Shown: positions 24,719-33,566 of the stretch, in pieces
Layout of the letters: each line of letters opens with the position of its first letter
Position numbering within the stretch: the first letter of the stretch is position 1
DNA from: Nitrosovibrio tenuis
GTDB taxonomy: Bacteria > Pseudomonadota > Gammaproteobacteria > Burkholderiales > Nitrosomonadaceae
Assembly: GCF_900109785.1 (NCBI RefSeq)
Contig: NZ_FOBH01000002.1
Location: 248,001 to 312,000 of the forward strand
Direction of reading: 5' to 3'
DNA: 64,000 bases
Notes under the pieces: model-generated
The model's input: the letters and a program-made list of their open reading frames with translations, nothing else
The model's database searches: none
What the model was told of the DNA's origin: nothing
Translations under genes and position numbers: made by a program

Positions 24719-25519
24719 ATGACCAAGCTGGGCAAAAACCTTGTCTCCTATGCTGCGGCATTTGTTGTTGGGCTGGTGCTGCCCGCCTTAGCGCTGGAGA
24801 CACCATCCCAAGTGGTGGAAAAAACGCTGCCTGCAGGTGAAGCAAAAACTCCGCAAACACGGGCGCTGGAAGCGGGCGCAAAACTTCTGCAGAGCCGTAC
24901 CCCCTTAAAGCCTTTTGATATTTATCTGGTTGGTTTCCACCCGATGAAAGAGTCTCCGGAAGACCAAATGGAGGCTCATCATTATTGTCGCCAGGTTAAC
25001 GAGGATTTTGCGCAGTGCATGTTATTTGATGGCAATACCAAGGATGCCAATCTTAACGGTATCGAATATATCATTTCGGAAAAGCTCTTTAATGCCTTGC
25101 CGGAAGGGGAGAAAAAGTATTGGCATCCCCATAATGGAGAAATCCTTTCCGGCCAGCTTGTTGCACCCCATATCCCGGACGTAGCAGAAAAAACGCTGAT
25201 GAAAGGAAAAATGAACAGCTACGGCAAGACATGGCACCTGTGGAACACCGGTTATGAAGGAAAACCTGGCGATGAATTGCCTTTGGGCGAACCGATGCTT
25301 GGCTGGTCGTTCAACCGCGATGGTGAAGCTATACCTGGACTGATAGAAAAGCGTGACAAAAAACTGAAAATCAACAGTGCCGAGAAGCGCAGGCAACGTA
25401 CGGATCTCAGGCAATTCGCAAAACCGCAATCCGGCGTGGATGATCTAAAAGATGAATTTGGCCGGCCGGTACAGGCAATCCCCGGCGTGGTCGACCAGAA
25501 GCACACCAGTCACGATTGA
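24719..25519 (+). CDS. DUF1264 (OBAP-like) secreted protein
   Basis: 266 residues from ATG 24719, which gives a signal peptide (LVSYAAAFVVGLVLPALALE). The core is unmistakable DUF1264/oil-body-associated-protein sequence: PFDIYLVGFHPMKESPEDQM, HHYCRQVNEDFAQCMLFDGN, NGIEYIISEKLFNALP, YWHPHNGEILSGQLVAP and KMNSYGKTWHLW. The many conserved histidines and cysteines suggest a metal or ligand site, but the biochemical function of the family is unknown. It is named after plant homologues found on lipid bodies. It follows the toxin operon after 240 bp and has no obvious own ribosome-binding site. Confidence 0.85.
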   Translation: MTKLGKNLVSYAAAFVVGLVLPALALETPSQVVEKTLPAGEAKTPQTRALEAGAKLLQSRTPLKPFDIYLVGFHPMKESPEDQMEAHHYCRQVNEDFAQCMLFDGNTKDANLNGIEYIISEKLFNALPEGEKKYWHPHNGEILSGQLVAPHIPDVAEKTLMKGKMNSYGKTWHLWNTGYEGKPGDELPLGEPMLGWSFNRDGEAIPGLIEKRDKKLKINSAEKRRQRTDLRQFAKPQSGVDDLKDEFGRPVQAIPGVVDQKHTSHD

Positions 25520-25576
25520 TTACGTGGTTCCAGCATCGGCAAATTGCTGAGACAGAAACGGGTCGTCATCGATTTC

Positions 25577-26767
25577 TTAAGGGCTGATGAGCCGGCTGAT
25601 AGGGTCCAGCTCCAGCGCGATGAATTGGGTCAACTGAGTTCTGGCAAAGTTATTGTCGGCCACCAGAATGAGGGTACGTTTACCGTCGAAATCCGGACCG
25701 AAGGTGATGCCTTCTATGTTACCCAGGTCCAGCAAAGAACCATCCGTATTTTTCAGTTCCGTCATATCCAGCAGCAAAGTTTTTCTTACCGGTTCTATGC
25801 GCCTGCCCGCAATGGATTCAAGGCCGGAAACATCAGTGGCTTTTCGTGCATCGGCATAATACAGGCGGACCGTATAGCCGGTACCATTGCCGGGAATGAC
25901 CGCATCGGGAGTATAAGAGCGCTCAATCGTTATGAACTGGCGATCGCCGATGGCCAGGAAATCCGTCAAACCATTGGTTGCAAATGGCCCAAACAAGGCT
26001 GGAGCGGTGGCCACCGGGTCGACCTCGTATATATATTCCGCACCTGGTCGTCCGCTGGCAATATCAAAGGCGAGAATACGCGCGCGCGAACCGGTATAGG
26101 CGTTGGCCGGTGGAGAGTCCTGTATCAAACCGTTTTCGGTGGCAGTGTACAATATTCTGCGGTCATCGGAGATTGCCAGGCTCTCGAATGCCAGATTGTC
26201 GTAAATGCCTTTGCTGCCGGGAACTATTCCAATAGAGGCTCCGCGCGGCGAATAGTAGGAGGGCACGGCGAAATCGCGGCTATGGCTGCCGTCGGGATTC
26301 ATTTCGCTCACGGTAGGATGCTGTAAACCGAAGAAACCTCGCTGGCCTTCGTTGCTCCAATAGATTTTGTTGCGTGCGGCATCAAATCGCATCCCTTCCG
26401 GGTCCACCGAATTCTTTTTGAAAGGACCGCCGCTTGGCTGCTGAATCACAGTGACCGCATGAATCACCACGCCGGCCATCCCTGGCATATTGGAACGCTG
26501 AAATTTTGAGAGATCCAGAGATAACTCATAAAAGCGCGCGGAATTTTTGCTGCTCCGGTCGTCGCTGACCGCCAGGTATCGGCCGGTGCGTGGATTGTAA
26601 TCCAGTGACGATAAGCCCCCGACAGCGGTGCCGTTGAAGCGCGTTTCGTTGGGCAGGATTTGCTGGCCAATATAGCTGAGTGCCAAGCCGTGCGGGTCGG
26701 CCGCATGTATGGAAGTAACGGACCCTATGTGCAGCGCGGCGAGGGCGGTAATAATTGCTATTCTCAT
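25577..26767 (-). CDS. phytase-like esterase-type secreted protein
   Basis: 396 residues with a signal peptide (MRIAIITALAALHIGSVTSIHAA). It is a phytase-like (esterase-like activity of phytase) beta-propeller protein: GGLSSLDYNPRTGRYLAVSD, DPEGMRFDAARNKIYWSNEG, FESLAISDDRRILYTATENG and the ending GNIEGITFGPDF with LILVADNNF are the family's blade motifs rich in acidic and aromatic residues. Family members are periplasmic or secreted and predicted to hydrolyse phosphate or other esters with bound calcium; the real substrate here is unknown. It is convergent with the DUF1264 gene. Confidence 0.85.
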   Translation of the reverse strand: MRIAIITALAALHIGSVTSIHAADPHGLALSYIGQQILPNETRFNGTAVGGLSSLDYNPRTGRYLAVSDDRSSKNSARFYELSLDLSKFQRSNMPGMAGVVIHAVTVIQQPSGGPFKKNSVDPEGMRFDAARNKIYWSNEGQRGFFGLQHPTVSEMNPDGSHSRDFAVPSYYSPRGASIGIVPGSKGIYDNLAFESLAISDDRRILYTATENGLIQDSPPANAYTGSRARILAFDIASGRPGAEYIYEVDPVATAPALFGPFATNGLTDFLAIGDRQFITIERSYTPDAVIPGNGTGYTVRLYYADARKATDVSGLESIAGRRIEPVRKTLLLDMTELKNTDGSLLDLGNIEGITFGPDFDGKRTLILVADNNFARTQLTQFIALELDPISRLISP

Positions 26768-26996
26768 GAGTAAGGCATTTTTGGCGTCACATTCCGGTTT
26801 CGTCGCTACCAGTCCTACTGCATCCTTCTGTAGGCCTGAAGAGTTAATACCCTTTTCATGCTTGCTGTTTTCCGTGCTTGTCTTTGGGTATCGGATTGAG
26901 CTTCAAAATAGCTAAGCAAAATACGGCAAAGCTGTCATTTCCAGATAAGATTAAAATTATCAGACTTAGCTCAGGTGTTTTCCCAGGAGATGACAT

Positions 26997-27851
26997 ATGC
27001 TTCGCCATGCAAGCGGACGTTTCTGGCTGACGTTAACCGTGGCCTTGGTGGCGACTGGCCTGCCGGGTTGCGCCAGTTTCAAGGAGATAGCCACTTATGC
27101 GTCGCTTTCGGCAAAGGCCGCTGGTTATGATGAGGTGACCAAAGACTATATCGGAGCGATTGACCGGCGCAAGCAATATCAGCCGCAGAAGTTCCAGGGC
27201 GAGCTGGAGGCGATCAAAATGCGCAGGGAAGCGCAGAGTACCAGTCTGGATGTGCTCCAGCAAACGATAACGGATTACATGCTGGGGCTCGGCGGTCTCG
27301 CTTCCGGCAATATGAGAACCTACGATAAGTCGCTCAAGAATCTTAGCGACAACCTCAGCAAGGCCACGCTGCTCAATAACATAGAAAGGGATTCGGTAGG
27401 CGCCCTGTCCACATTGCTTGTACGGAGCGTCACCGTTGTATACCTCCAGCATGAGATCCGGAAATTGATCCAGGATGGCAACCAACCGCTTCAGGAGGTG
27501 ATCATCGCTACTCGAAAGATTATAAGGAACGGTATTATCGCGGATTTGCAGGCTGAATCCGTGGTGGTTAAACGATATTACGATAATTTCATGCTCGCGC
27601 CGGACAATCCCGCCGAACCCGTCGCCATGGCGCTTGCAGAAGAGGCCAAGGTAGAGGCGCTGGGCCGTGTCGATAAGAGGATACAAAGCGCGCAACGCTA
27701 TAACGCTGTGCTGGAGAACATCGCTCAAGGCCACCAGTACCTCTATGACCATCAGGATACGATAGGCAATGATAAGCTCGGCAGGCAATTCGAGCCTTAT
27801 ATCGAGGCGCTGCGGCTCACATATAGGGATTTACTCGATGTTGCGCGATAA
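26997..27851 (+). CDS. helical lipoprotein of unknown function
   Basis: 284 residues with GGAG ahead of the ATG. The signal peptide ends in a lipobox, LPGC, so this is a lipoprotein. The rest is almost all helix, with no beta signature: AIKMRREAQSTSLDVLQQTI, AEEAKVEALGRVDKRIQSAQ and a coiled middle section. It forms a close pair with the next gene, 26 bp away, so the two products probably act together at the cell envelope. No family recognised. Confidence 0.7.
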   Translation: MLRHASGRFWLTLTVALVATGLPGCASFKEIATYASLSAKAAGYDEVTKDYIGAIDRRKQYQPQKFQGELEAIKMRREAQSTSLDVLQQTITDYMLGLGGLASGNMRTYDKSLKNLSDNLSKATLLNNIERDSVGALSTLLVRSVTVVYLQHEIRKLIQDGNQPLQEVIIATRKIIRNGIIADLQAESVVVKRYYDNFMLAPDNPAEPVAMALAEEAKVEALGRVDKRIQSAQRYNAVLENIAQGHQYLYDHQDTIGNDKLGRQFEPYIEALRLTYRDLLDVAR

Positions 27852-27877
27852 AAATACGGTAAAAACCGGGGGAGAGC

Positions 27878-28300
27878 GTGAGCAAACTGACGGCTGACGA
27901 AACGTTCGAGTTGGGTAATCTGGTTCGCGACGCGGCAATAGCGATGGGGAATTGGCGCGTCGAGAACCGGTCCAGGCTGAGCCGAATCCAATGGGATGAA
28001 CTCGATGATAAGGAAATTACGCTTCTGAATTTCGCATCCGGCATCTATACCTGCGCCATAGGAATGGTTGTGGATGATAGCCACGCGCCTATTACCCGCC
28101 TGCAGTCGGGCGTCAAGCACGCCAAGTCCGCGATGCAGCACATCCAGGGGTTCAAACAGGCGGTTGATCTTGCAGCGGCGCTGATTTTTTTTGCGGGCGC
28201 TATTCGATCCGGGAATGTGGCGGCGGTTCCTGCGGCAATCGTCGCCCTGGAAGATGCCGCCAATGCTATTGTCAACCCCAGCAGCCACGATGACAAGTGA
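27878..28300 (+). CDS. hypothetical protein paired with the lipoprotein
   Basis: 140 residues from GTG 27878, with GGGGGAG upstream. The first part is helical and charged (ETFELGNLVRDAAIAMGNWR). A hydrophobic stretch (AVDLAAALIFFAGAIRSGNV) in the last third could be a membrane segment or a buried helix. It sits 26 bp after the lipoprotein gene and probably belongs to the same transcript. Function unknown. Confidence 0.65.
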   Translation: MSKLTADETFELGNLVRDAAIAMGNWRVENRSRLSRIQWDELDDKEITLLNFASGIYTCAIGMVVDDSHAPITRLQSGVKHAKSAMQHIQGFKQAVDLAAALIFFAGAIRSGNVAAVPAAIVALEDAANAIVNPSSHDDK

Positions 28301-28411
28301 CTAAGGAAATCGCTCCATTGAGCAGCGCTCCGCTTGTTTCGACTCAAAGGCTATCTAGGTTACCTACACTACCCAGGCCGGCGCCGGCTCAAACTGGCCA
28401 CCGGCTCATGA

Positions 28412-29440
28412 ATGAATAGGAAACGTGTATTGGCTGCTGCTGGGGTCGTCATCACCGTTGGGGTGGTGGCAGGGTGGTATCTCACCAGGCAACAGAGCGT
28501 AGCGGATACGCTGGTGCTGTTTGGCAATGTGGACATCCGCCAGGTTTCGCTGGCTTTCAATGGCAGCGAGCGGGTAGCGGAAATGCGCGTACAGGAAGGG
28601 GAGCATGTCAAGGCCGGGCAATTGCTCGCCAAACTGGATACTCGCACGCTGACGCTGCAAATCGCCCAGGCGGAAGCACAGATTGCTGTACAGGAACAGG
28701 CATTGTTGCGCCTGAAGCATGGAACTCGTCCTGAAGAAGTAGCACAGGCGAGGGCAGAGGTTGCTTCCGCTCAGGCGGACGCCGATTTTGCCGTGCAACA
28801 GTTCCAGCGCCTGCAAAACATTGAGCACGCGTCCGGCCAGGCAATAAGCCAACAGGATCTGGATAACGCGCGCGCACGCCAGAGGGTCGCCCTGGCACAG
28901 CTGGAAAACCGGAAAAAAGCGCTGCAACTTGCTTTAATCGGTCCACGAAAAGAAGACATCGCCCAAGCCGAGGCACAGTTGGAAGTTTCCCAGGCTGAAC
29001 TGGCTTTACTCAAGCACCAGCTCAGCCTGGCAGAGCTTACGTCTCCCATCGATGCCGTCGTTCGCTCGCGCTTGCTGGAACCGGGCGATATGGCATCGCC
29101 ACAGCGGCCGGTTTACGCGCTGGCAATTACCGACCCGAAATGGGTGCGCGCTTATGTGACGGAGGTCGATCTGGGGCGGATCAAGCCCGGCATGGGCGCG
29201 CGAGTAACTATCGACAGTCACCCCGATCAGCCCATCGAGGGCCGCGTCGGCTATATATCGTCGGTGGCGGAGTTCACCCCGAAAACCGTGCAGACCGAAG
29301 AATTACGGACCAGCCTGGTTTATGAACTACGGATCTATGTGGATGACCCCGGCGACCACTTGCGTCTGGGCATGCCGGCTACGGTGCATATTCCCCTGCA
29401 AGATGGCAAGAGCCCAGCCGGGGCAGTACCTCATGAATGA
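28412..29440 (+). CDS. ybhG: HlyD-family membrane fusion protein, YbhG type
   Basis: 342 residues. One N-terminal membrane segment (LAAAGVVITVGVVAGWYL), then the barrel-sandwich half-motif (NVDIRQVSLAFNGSERVAEM with VQEGEHVKAGQLLAKLD). A long helical hairpin (ARAEVASAQADADFAVQQFQ and on), the second lipoyl half (LTSPIDAVVRSRLLEPGD) and a beta-barrel end (RLGMPATVHIPL) follow. This is the periplasmic adaptor of an ABC exporter. It overlaps the ATPase gene by 8 bp, and the order adaptor-ATPase-permease-permease is that of the E. coli ybhGFSR operon. Confidence 0.85.
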   Translation: MNRKRVLAAAGVVITVGVVAGWYLTRQQSVADTLVLFGNVDIRQVSLAFNGSERVAEMRVQEGEHVKAGQLLAKLDTRTLTLQIAQAEAQIAVQEQALLRLKHGTRPEEVAQARAEVASAQADADFAVQQFQRLQNIEHASGQAISQQDLDNARARQRVALAQLENRKKALQLALIGPRKEDIAQAEAQLEVSQAELALLKHQLSLAELTSPIDAVVRSRLLEPGDMASPQRPVYALAITDPKWVRAYVTEVDLGRIKPGMGARVTIDSHPDQPIEGRVGYISSVAEFTPKTVQTEELRTSLVYELRIYVDDPGDHLRLGMPATVHIPLQDGKSPAGAVPHE

Positions 29441-31232
29441 ACCGGCGGCGGCGCTGATCGCGAGAGGAGTTCATAAGCGCTTCCTGGCCAAGGAAACAGG
29501 AAAGATCGCTCATGCCGTCGTCGATGTCTCGCTGGCAGTGCAGGCGGGGGCACTGACGGCCTTGGTCGGCCCCGATGGAGCGGGCAAGACGACCCTGCTG
29601 CGGATGGCGGCCGGACTCATGAAGGCCGACGAAGGAAAGCTCGAAGTATTGGGAATTGATGTTGCAGCTCATCCGCAGGCGGTTCAAGACCGCATCAGCT
29701 ATATGCCGCAGCGCTTTGGCCTTTATGAAGACCTCAGTGTTCAGGAAAATCTCAATCTTTATGCGGACTTGCACGGTGTACCGCAAGCATTACGCGAAAA
29801 GCGCTTCGCGCAGCTTTTGCGCATGACCGATCTTGCCCGCTTCACCGCCCGCCCCGCTGGCAAATTGTCCGGGGGCATGAAGCAGAAACTCGGCCTGGCC
29901 TGTACTTTGGTTCATCCGCCCGAGCTGCTGCTGCTGGACGAGCCGACGGCGGGCGTCGACCCGCTGTCGCGTCGGGAACTATGGGAAATCGTCCGGCAAA
30001 TGATCCAGGACGAGCAACTGACCGTGCTCGTCACCACGGCTTACCTTGACGAAGCCGAGCACAGCGCCCGGATTTTTGTGCTGCATGAAGGCAAGCTATT
30101 GGCTCAGGGCACCCCGGAGGAAATACGCCGCCATGCCCGCAATCTCTGCTTTGTCGCCCTGCCGCCGCAGGGCCAGCCTCCGCGTATTTTACAGGCGCGC
30201 CTGCTGGACGACGCGGAGAGCGTTATCGATGCTGTTCCACAGGGCGGCGCCGTGCGTTTCGTCCGTCGTGCCGAGGTAAAATCCAAAAACCTCGATGCCT
30301 TACTGGACGGTATTTCTCTTAAGCCGGTCGAGCCGCGTCTGGAAGATGGATTTATGGTACTGCTTCGCAAACGGCGCGATGTGCCTCCGCTCGATACCAA
30401 GGCGCTTGACACCGCGGCTTCTGGCGACAACCAAAACCCGCCGGAGAATCTCGATGAAATCGTCATTGAGGTACGCGATCTGGTGCGAAGGTTTGGCGAT
30501 TTCACGGCTGTAGACCATATTTCCTTCTCAGTACGGCGTGGGGAGATTTTCGGCGTGTTGGGTCCAAATGGCGCGGGCAAGACCACGACTTTCCGCATGC
30601 TATGCGGGCTTCTGCCTCCCACCAGCGGTTTTCTTCAGGTAGCAGGCGTCGATCTGCGGCACGCGCGCGCGGCTGCGCGCCGCAAGATAGGTTATATGTC
30701 ACAAAAATTCGCGCTTTATGGCGACCTGACTGTGATGGAAAACCTCGAATTTTTCGGCAGCGCCTATGGTTTGTACGGCACGCGCTTGCGCGAGCGAATC
30801 AGTATTGTCATCCAGCAATTCGATCTCGCAGGCAGCACGGACTCAGCGAGCGGACAGTTGCCAGGCGGGTTCAAGCAGCGCCTGGCAATGGCTGTAGGTT
30901 TATTGCATGAGCCCGAGATCCTGTTTCTCGATGAGCCTACCAGCGGCACCGATCCACTGAAACGCCGCGAATTCTGGCGGCGTATTACCGCGCTATCGGA
31001 GGTGGGCACAACCATTATTATCACCACCCATTTCATGGAAGAGGCTGAATATTGCGACCGGATCGTGATTCAGGACGCCGGCAGGCTATTGGCGCTCGGC
31101 ACGCCAAAGGAGGTGCGCGAGCAGGCCGGCGAGAAAGATGCCATCCTGAGTATGGAAGAGGCTTTCATTGGCATTGTTGAGCGGGGCAGGCAAAGGAACG
31201 GCATTGCTGCGGTAAAGGAAGCCAGGCCATGA
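29433..31232 (+). CDS. ybhF: tandem ABC transporter ATPase, YbhF type
   Basis: 599 residues from ATG 29433, overlapping the adaptor gene; the longer frame from 29322 is a shadow. Two complete nucleotide-binding domains are fused. Domain 1: Walker A GPDGAGKT (46-53), signature LSGGMKQ (145-151), Walker B LLLLDEPTAG (165-174). Domain 2: Walker A GPNGAGKT (377-384), signature LPGGFKQR, Walker B ILFLDEPTSGTDP. The linker around 240-340 is characteristic of YbhF-type fused ATPases. It energises export by the two following permeases. All catalytic motifs look intact. Confidence 0.92.
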   Translation: MNEPAAALIARGVHKRFLAKETGKIAHAVVDVSLAVQAGALTALVGPDGAGKTTLLRMAAGLMKADEGKLEVLGIDVAAHPQAVQDRISYMPQRFGLYEDLSVQENLNLYADLHGVPQALREKRFAQLLRMTDLARFTARPAGKLSGGMKQKLGLACTLVHPPELLLLDEPTAGVDPLSRRELWEIVRQMIQDEQLTVLVTTAYLDEAEHSARIFVLHEGKLLAQGTPEEIRRHARNLCFVALPPQGQPPRILQARLLDDAESVIDAVPQGGAVRFVRRAEVKSKNLDALLDGISLKPVEPRLEDGFMVLLRKRRDVPPLDTKALDTAASGDNQNPPENLDEIVIEVRDLVRRFGDFTAVDHISFSVRRGEIFGVLGPNGAGKTTTFRMLCGLLPPTSGFLQVAGVDLRHARAAARRKIGYMSQKFALYGDLTVMENLEFFGSAYGLYGTRLRERISIVIQQFDLAGSTDSASGQLPGGFKQRLAMAVGLLHEPEILFLDEPTSGTDPLKRREFWRRITALSEVGTTIIITTHFMEEAEYCDRIVIQDAGRLLALGTPKEVREQAGEKDAILSMEEAFIGIVERGRQRNGIAAVKEARP

Positions 31233-32401
31233 GTAGAGCAAGCGATGCAGGAGACCAGGATGACCAAGCTGGTTTTAGGGCATTCTGGTTCCGTGTAATT
31301 TCATTGACCCGCAAAGAGATCCGGCAATTGCTGCGCGATCCGGGAAGTCTTGCCCTCGGTATCGGCCTGCCCATCGCGCTGATCCTTATCTTTGGCTTCG
31401 GTTTGTCGCTCGATGTGCGGAACGCCCCGGTGGCCGTGGTGCTGGAAGACCCTTCGCCCATGGCGGCCGATGTGGTCGCGGGACTGGAGCTTTCTGCATA
31501 CATTTCTCCGGTAATGATGACCTCGATGCATGATGCCCAGCGCCTGATGTTGACGCGCGAGGTGGATGCCATCGTGCGTGTCCCCAGCGATTTTTCCCGC
31601 CGCCTCGCTGCCGGCGACGCGAAGGTGCAATTGTTGGTGCATGGGTCTGAAGCCAGCCGTGCCACCATCATCCGCAGCTATGTCAGCAGTGCGCTGACCG
31701 AATGGGTGCAACGCCAGGCCGACCGTGGCGAGCCGACAGCCGCCTCTGGTCAAGGCACGATTATGCTAGTAGAACGCATGTGGTTCAATTCCGCCAATAC
31801 GAGCACCTGGTACCTGGTGCCGGGGCTGATCGTTTTAATCATGACCCTGGTAGGCGCCTTCCTCACGGCTATGGTCATGGCGCGCGAGTGGGAACGCGGT
31901 ACTCTGGAAGCTCTGTTCGTCACGCCGGTTCGGCCCGGCGAAATTCTGATTGCCAAAATCATCCCCTATTTCATGGTTGGCATGCTTGGGCTGGGCATGT
32001 GCGTCCTTGCCGCGCGCTTTCTGTTTGAGGTCCCGATGTTTGGATCGTTGCTGATAATACTCGGCAGCTCGATGCTCTATATGCTCGTCGCGCTGGGTAT
32101 TGGGCTGGTCATTTCCTCGGTAACCAAAAACCAGTTTCTAGCCAGTCAACTCGCGATTATCAGCAGCTTCATGCCGGCCTTGATGCTTTCGGGATTCCTG
32201 TTCGATTTGCGAAATGTGCCAGCCGTCATCCGTCTGGTCGGGCACCTGCTCCCGGCTACATACTTCATGGAATTGATCAGGACGCTTTTTCTGGCAGGAA
32301 ACGTGTGGCCGCTCATCTTCAAGAATTGCGCCATCCTGGCCGGCTACGCCGTGCTGCTGCTGGGACTGGCGCGATTTGTCACGCGCAAGAAGCTGGATTA
32401 G
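31229..32401 (+). CDS. ybhS: ABC-2 type permease, YbhS type
   Basis: 390 residues, starting in an ATGA overlap with the ATPase gene. ABC-2 topology: one N-terminal membrane segment (LALGIGLPIALILIFGFGLS), a large periplasmic domain of about 150 residues, and five clustered C-terminal segments, including MTLVGAFLTAMVMAREWERG. The cytoplasmic E-W-E-R-G-T motif that couples to the ATPase is present. With YbhR it forms a heterodimeric channel exporting an unknown drug-like or lipid-like substrate (E. coli YbhFSR exports several drugs and cations). Confidence 0.88.
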   Translation: MSRASDAGDQDDQAGFRAFWFRVISLTRKEIRQLLRDPGSLALGIGLPIALILIFGFGLSLDVRNAPVAVVLEDPSPMAADVVAGLELSAYISPVMMTSMHDAQRLMLTREVDAIVRVPSDFSRRLAAGDAKVQLLVHGSEASRATIIRSYVSSALTEWVQRQADRGEPTAASGQGTIMLVERMWFNSANTSTWYLVPGLIVLIMTLVGAFLTAMVMAREWERGTLEALFVTPVRPGEILIAKIIPYFMVGMLGLGMCVLAARFLFEVPMFGSLLIILGSSMLYMLVALGIGLVISSVTKNQFLASQLAIISSFMPALMLSGFLFDLRNVPAVIRLVGHLLPATYFMELIRTLFLAGNVWPLIFKNCAILAGYAVLLLGLARFVTRKKLD

Positions 32402-32414
32402 AGGGGTATCCATC

Positions 32415-33524
32415 ATGCGCGATCTTTTCCGCCGCATCGTCAGCCTGTGCCGTAAGGAATTGTTGGCGATTCTGAAAGATCCTGCCAACCGGGTCATTCT
32501 CGTGGTTCCATCTCTGGTAGAGAGTGTCCTGTTCGGATACGCGGCTACCTATGACCTCAACAATGTGCCCTATGCGGTGCTCGACCAGAGCCGCGGAGCT
32601 GTTTCAACTCAACTGATTGCCCGTCTGGACGGGACCGGCGTGTTTCACCGGGTGGCGACATTGCAAACTGAATCTGATATTCCTCATGTAATAGACTTGG
32701 AGCAGGCTCTGATCGTGATTCACTTTGGGCCTCGGTTCGAGAAGCAACTGAATGCAGGCGAGTTCGCCCCGGTGCAATTGATACTTGATGCGCGCAACTC
32801 CAACACCGCCGGCTCCGCCGCGGGTTATATCGGAGCGATCATCGAGTCCTTTAATGTGGCCCAGCGCGGTGGCGCCGGGCCACCGCTCACGGTGGAGTCG
32901 CGCGCCTGGTATAACCCGAATCTTGAGACGCGCTGGAATCTCTTGCCCGGCCTCATTGCTTCGCTCAGCATGATACAGACATTGATGTTATCCGCGCTGT
33001 CGGTCGCACGCGAACGGGAAAACGGTACGTTTGATCAGTTGCTGGTGACACCCTTCACCCCGATGGAAATCCTGATCGGAAAAGCCATACCGACCATCAC
33101 GATAGGCCTGATGCAATCCACCATCGTACTGCTGGTCGCCCTATTTTGGTTCGAAATACCGATGGCTGGTTCGCTGGGGACGCTATATGCCGGACTGGCC
33201 TTCTTTACCGTCGCCAGCGTCGGCTTGGGGTTATCGATCTCGGCGGTTTCGGTAAACATGCAGCAAGCCATGCTATACACCTTCATGCTGATAATGCCGT
33301 TAATTCTTCTGTCGGGGTTGGCGACGCCGGTGCGCAACATGCCGCAATTTCTTCAGATCGCCACGCTGGTCAACCCGCTGCGCTTCGCCATCGATCTGGT
33401 ACAGCGCGTCTATCTTGAGGGGGTTGGATTGTTGACAGTCATACACGATCTGATCCCTCTCCTGATTATCTCGGCCATTACGCTGCCGCTGGCGGCCTGG
33501 CTGTTCCGTAATCGGCTTTTATAG
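32415..33524 (+). CDS. ybhR: ABC-2 type permease, YbhR type
   Basis: 369 residues from ATG 32415, 13 bp after the previous stop; the frame from 32376 is longer but overlaps the neighbour. Same ABC-2 topology as its partner: N-terminal segment, periplasmic domain (ending in WYNPNLETRWNLLPGLIASL, a hallmark of YhhJ/YbhR-type permeases) and five C-terminal membrane segments, with ERENGTFDQLLVTP as the coupling motif. It completes the four-gene exporter. The following gene is convergent. Confidence 0.88.
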   Translation: MRDLFRRIVSLCRKELLAILKDPANRVILVVPSLVESVLFGYAATYDLNNVPYAVLDQSRGAVSTQLIARLDGTGVFHRVATLQTESDIPHVIDLEQALIVIHFGPRFEKQLNAGEFAPVQLILDARNSNTAGSAAGYIGAIIESFNVAQRGGAGPPLTVESRAWYNPNLETRWNLLPGLIASLSMIQTLMLSALSVARERENGTFDQLLVTPFTPMEILIGKAIPTITIGLMQSTIVLLVALFWFEIPMAGSLGTLYAGLAFFTVASVGLGLSISAVSVNMQQAMLYTFMLIMPLILLSGLATPVRNMPQFLQIATLVNPLRFAIDLVQRVYLEGVGLLTVIHDLIPLLIISAITLPLAAWLFRNRLL

Positions 33525-33566
33525 ACGGTGAGAAATAGGACAGGCGCACTGCGAGCGCATTGTCAG

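Noticed and set aside
25544-26326. 260-codon plus-strand frame opposite the phytase-like gene
   Set aside because: The minus-strand reading gives clean propeller motifs and a signal peptide; the plus frame has neither.
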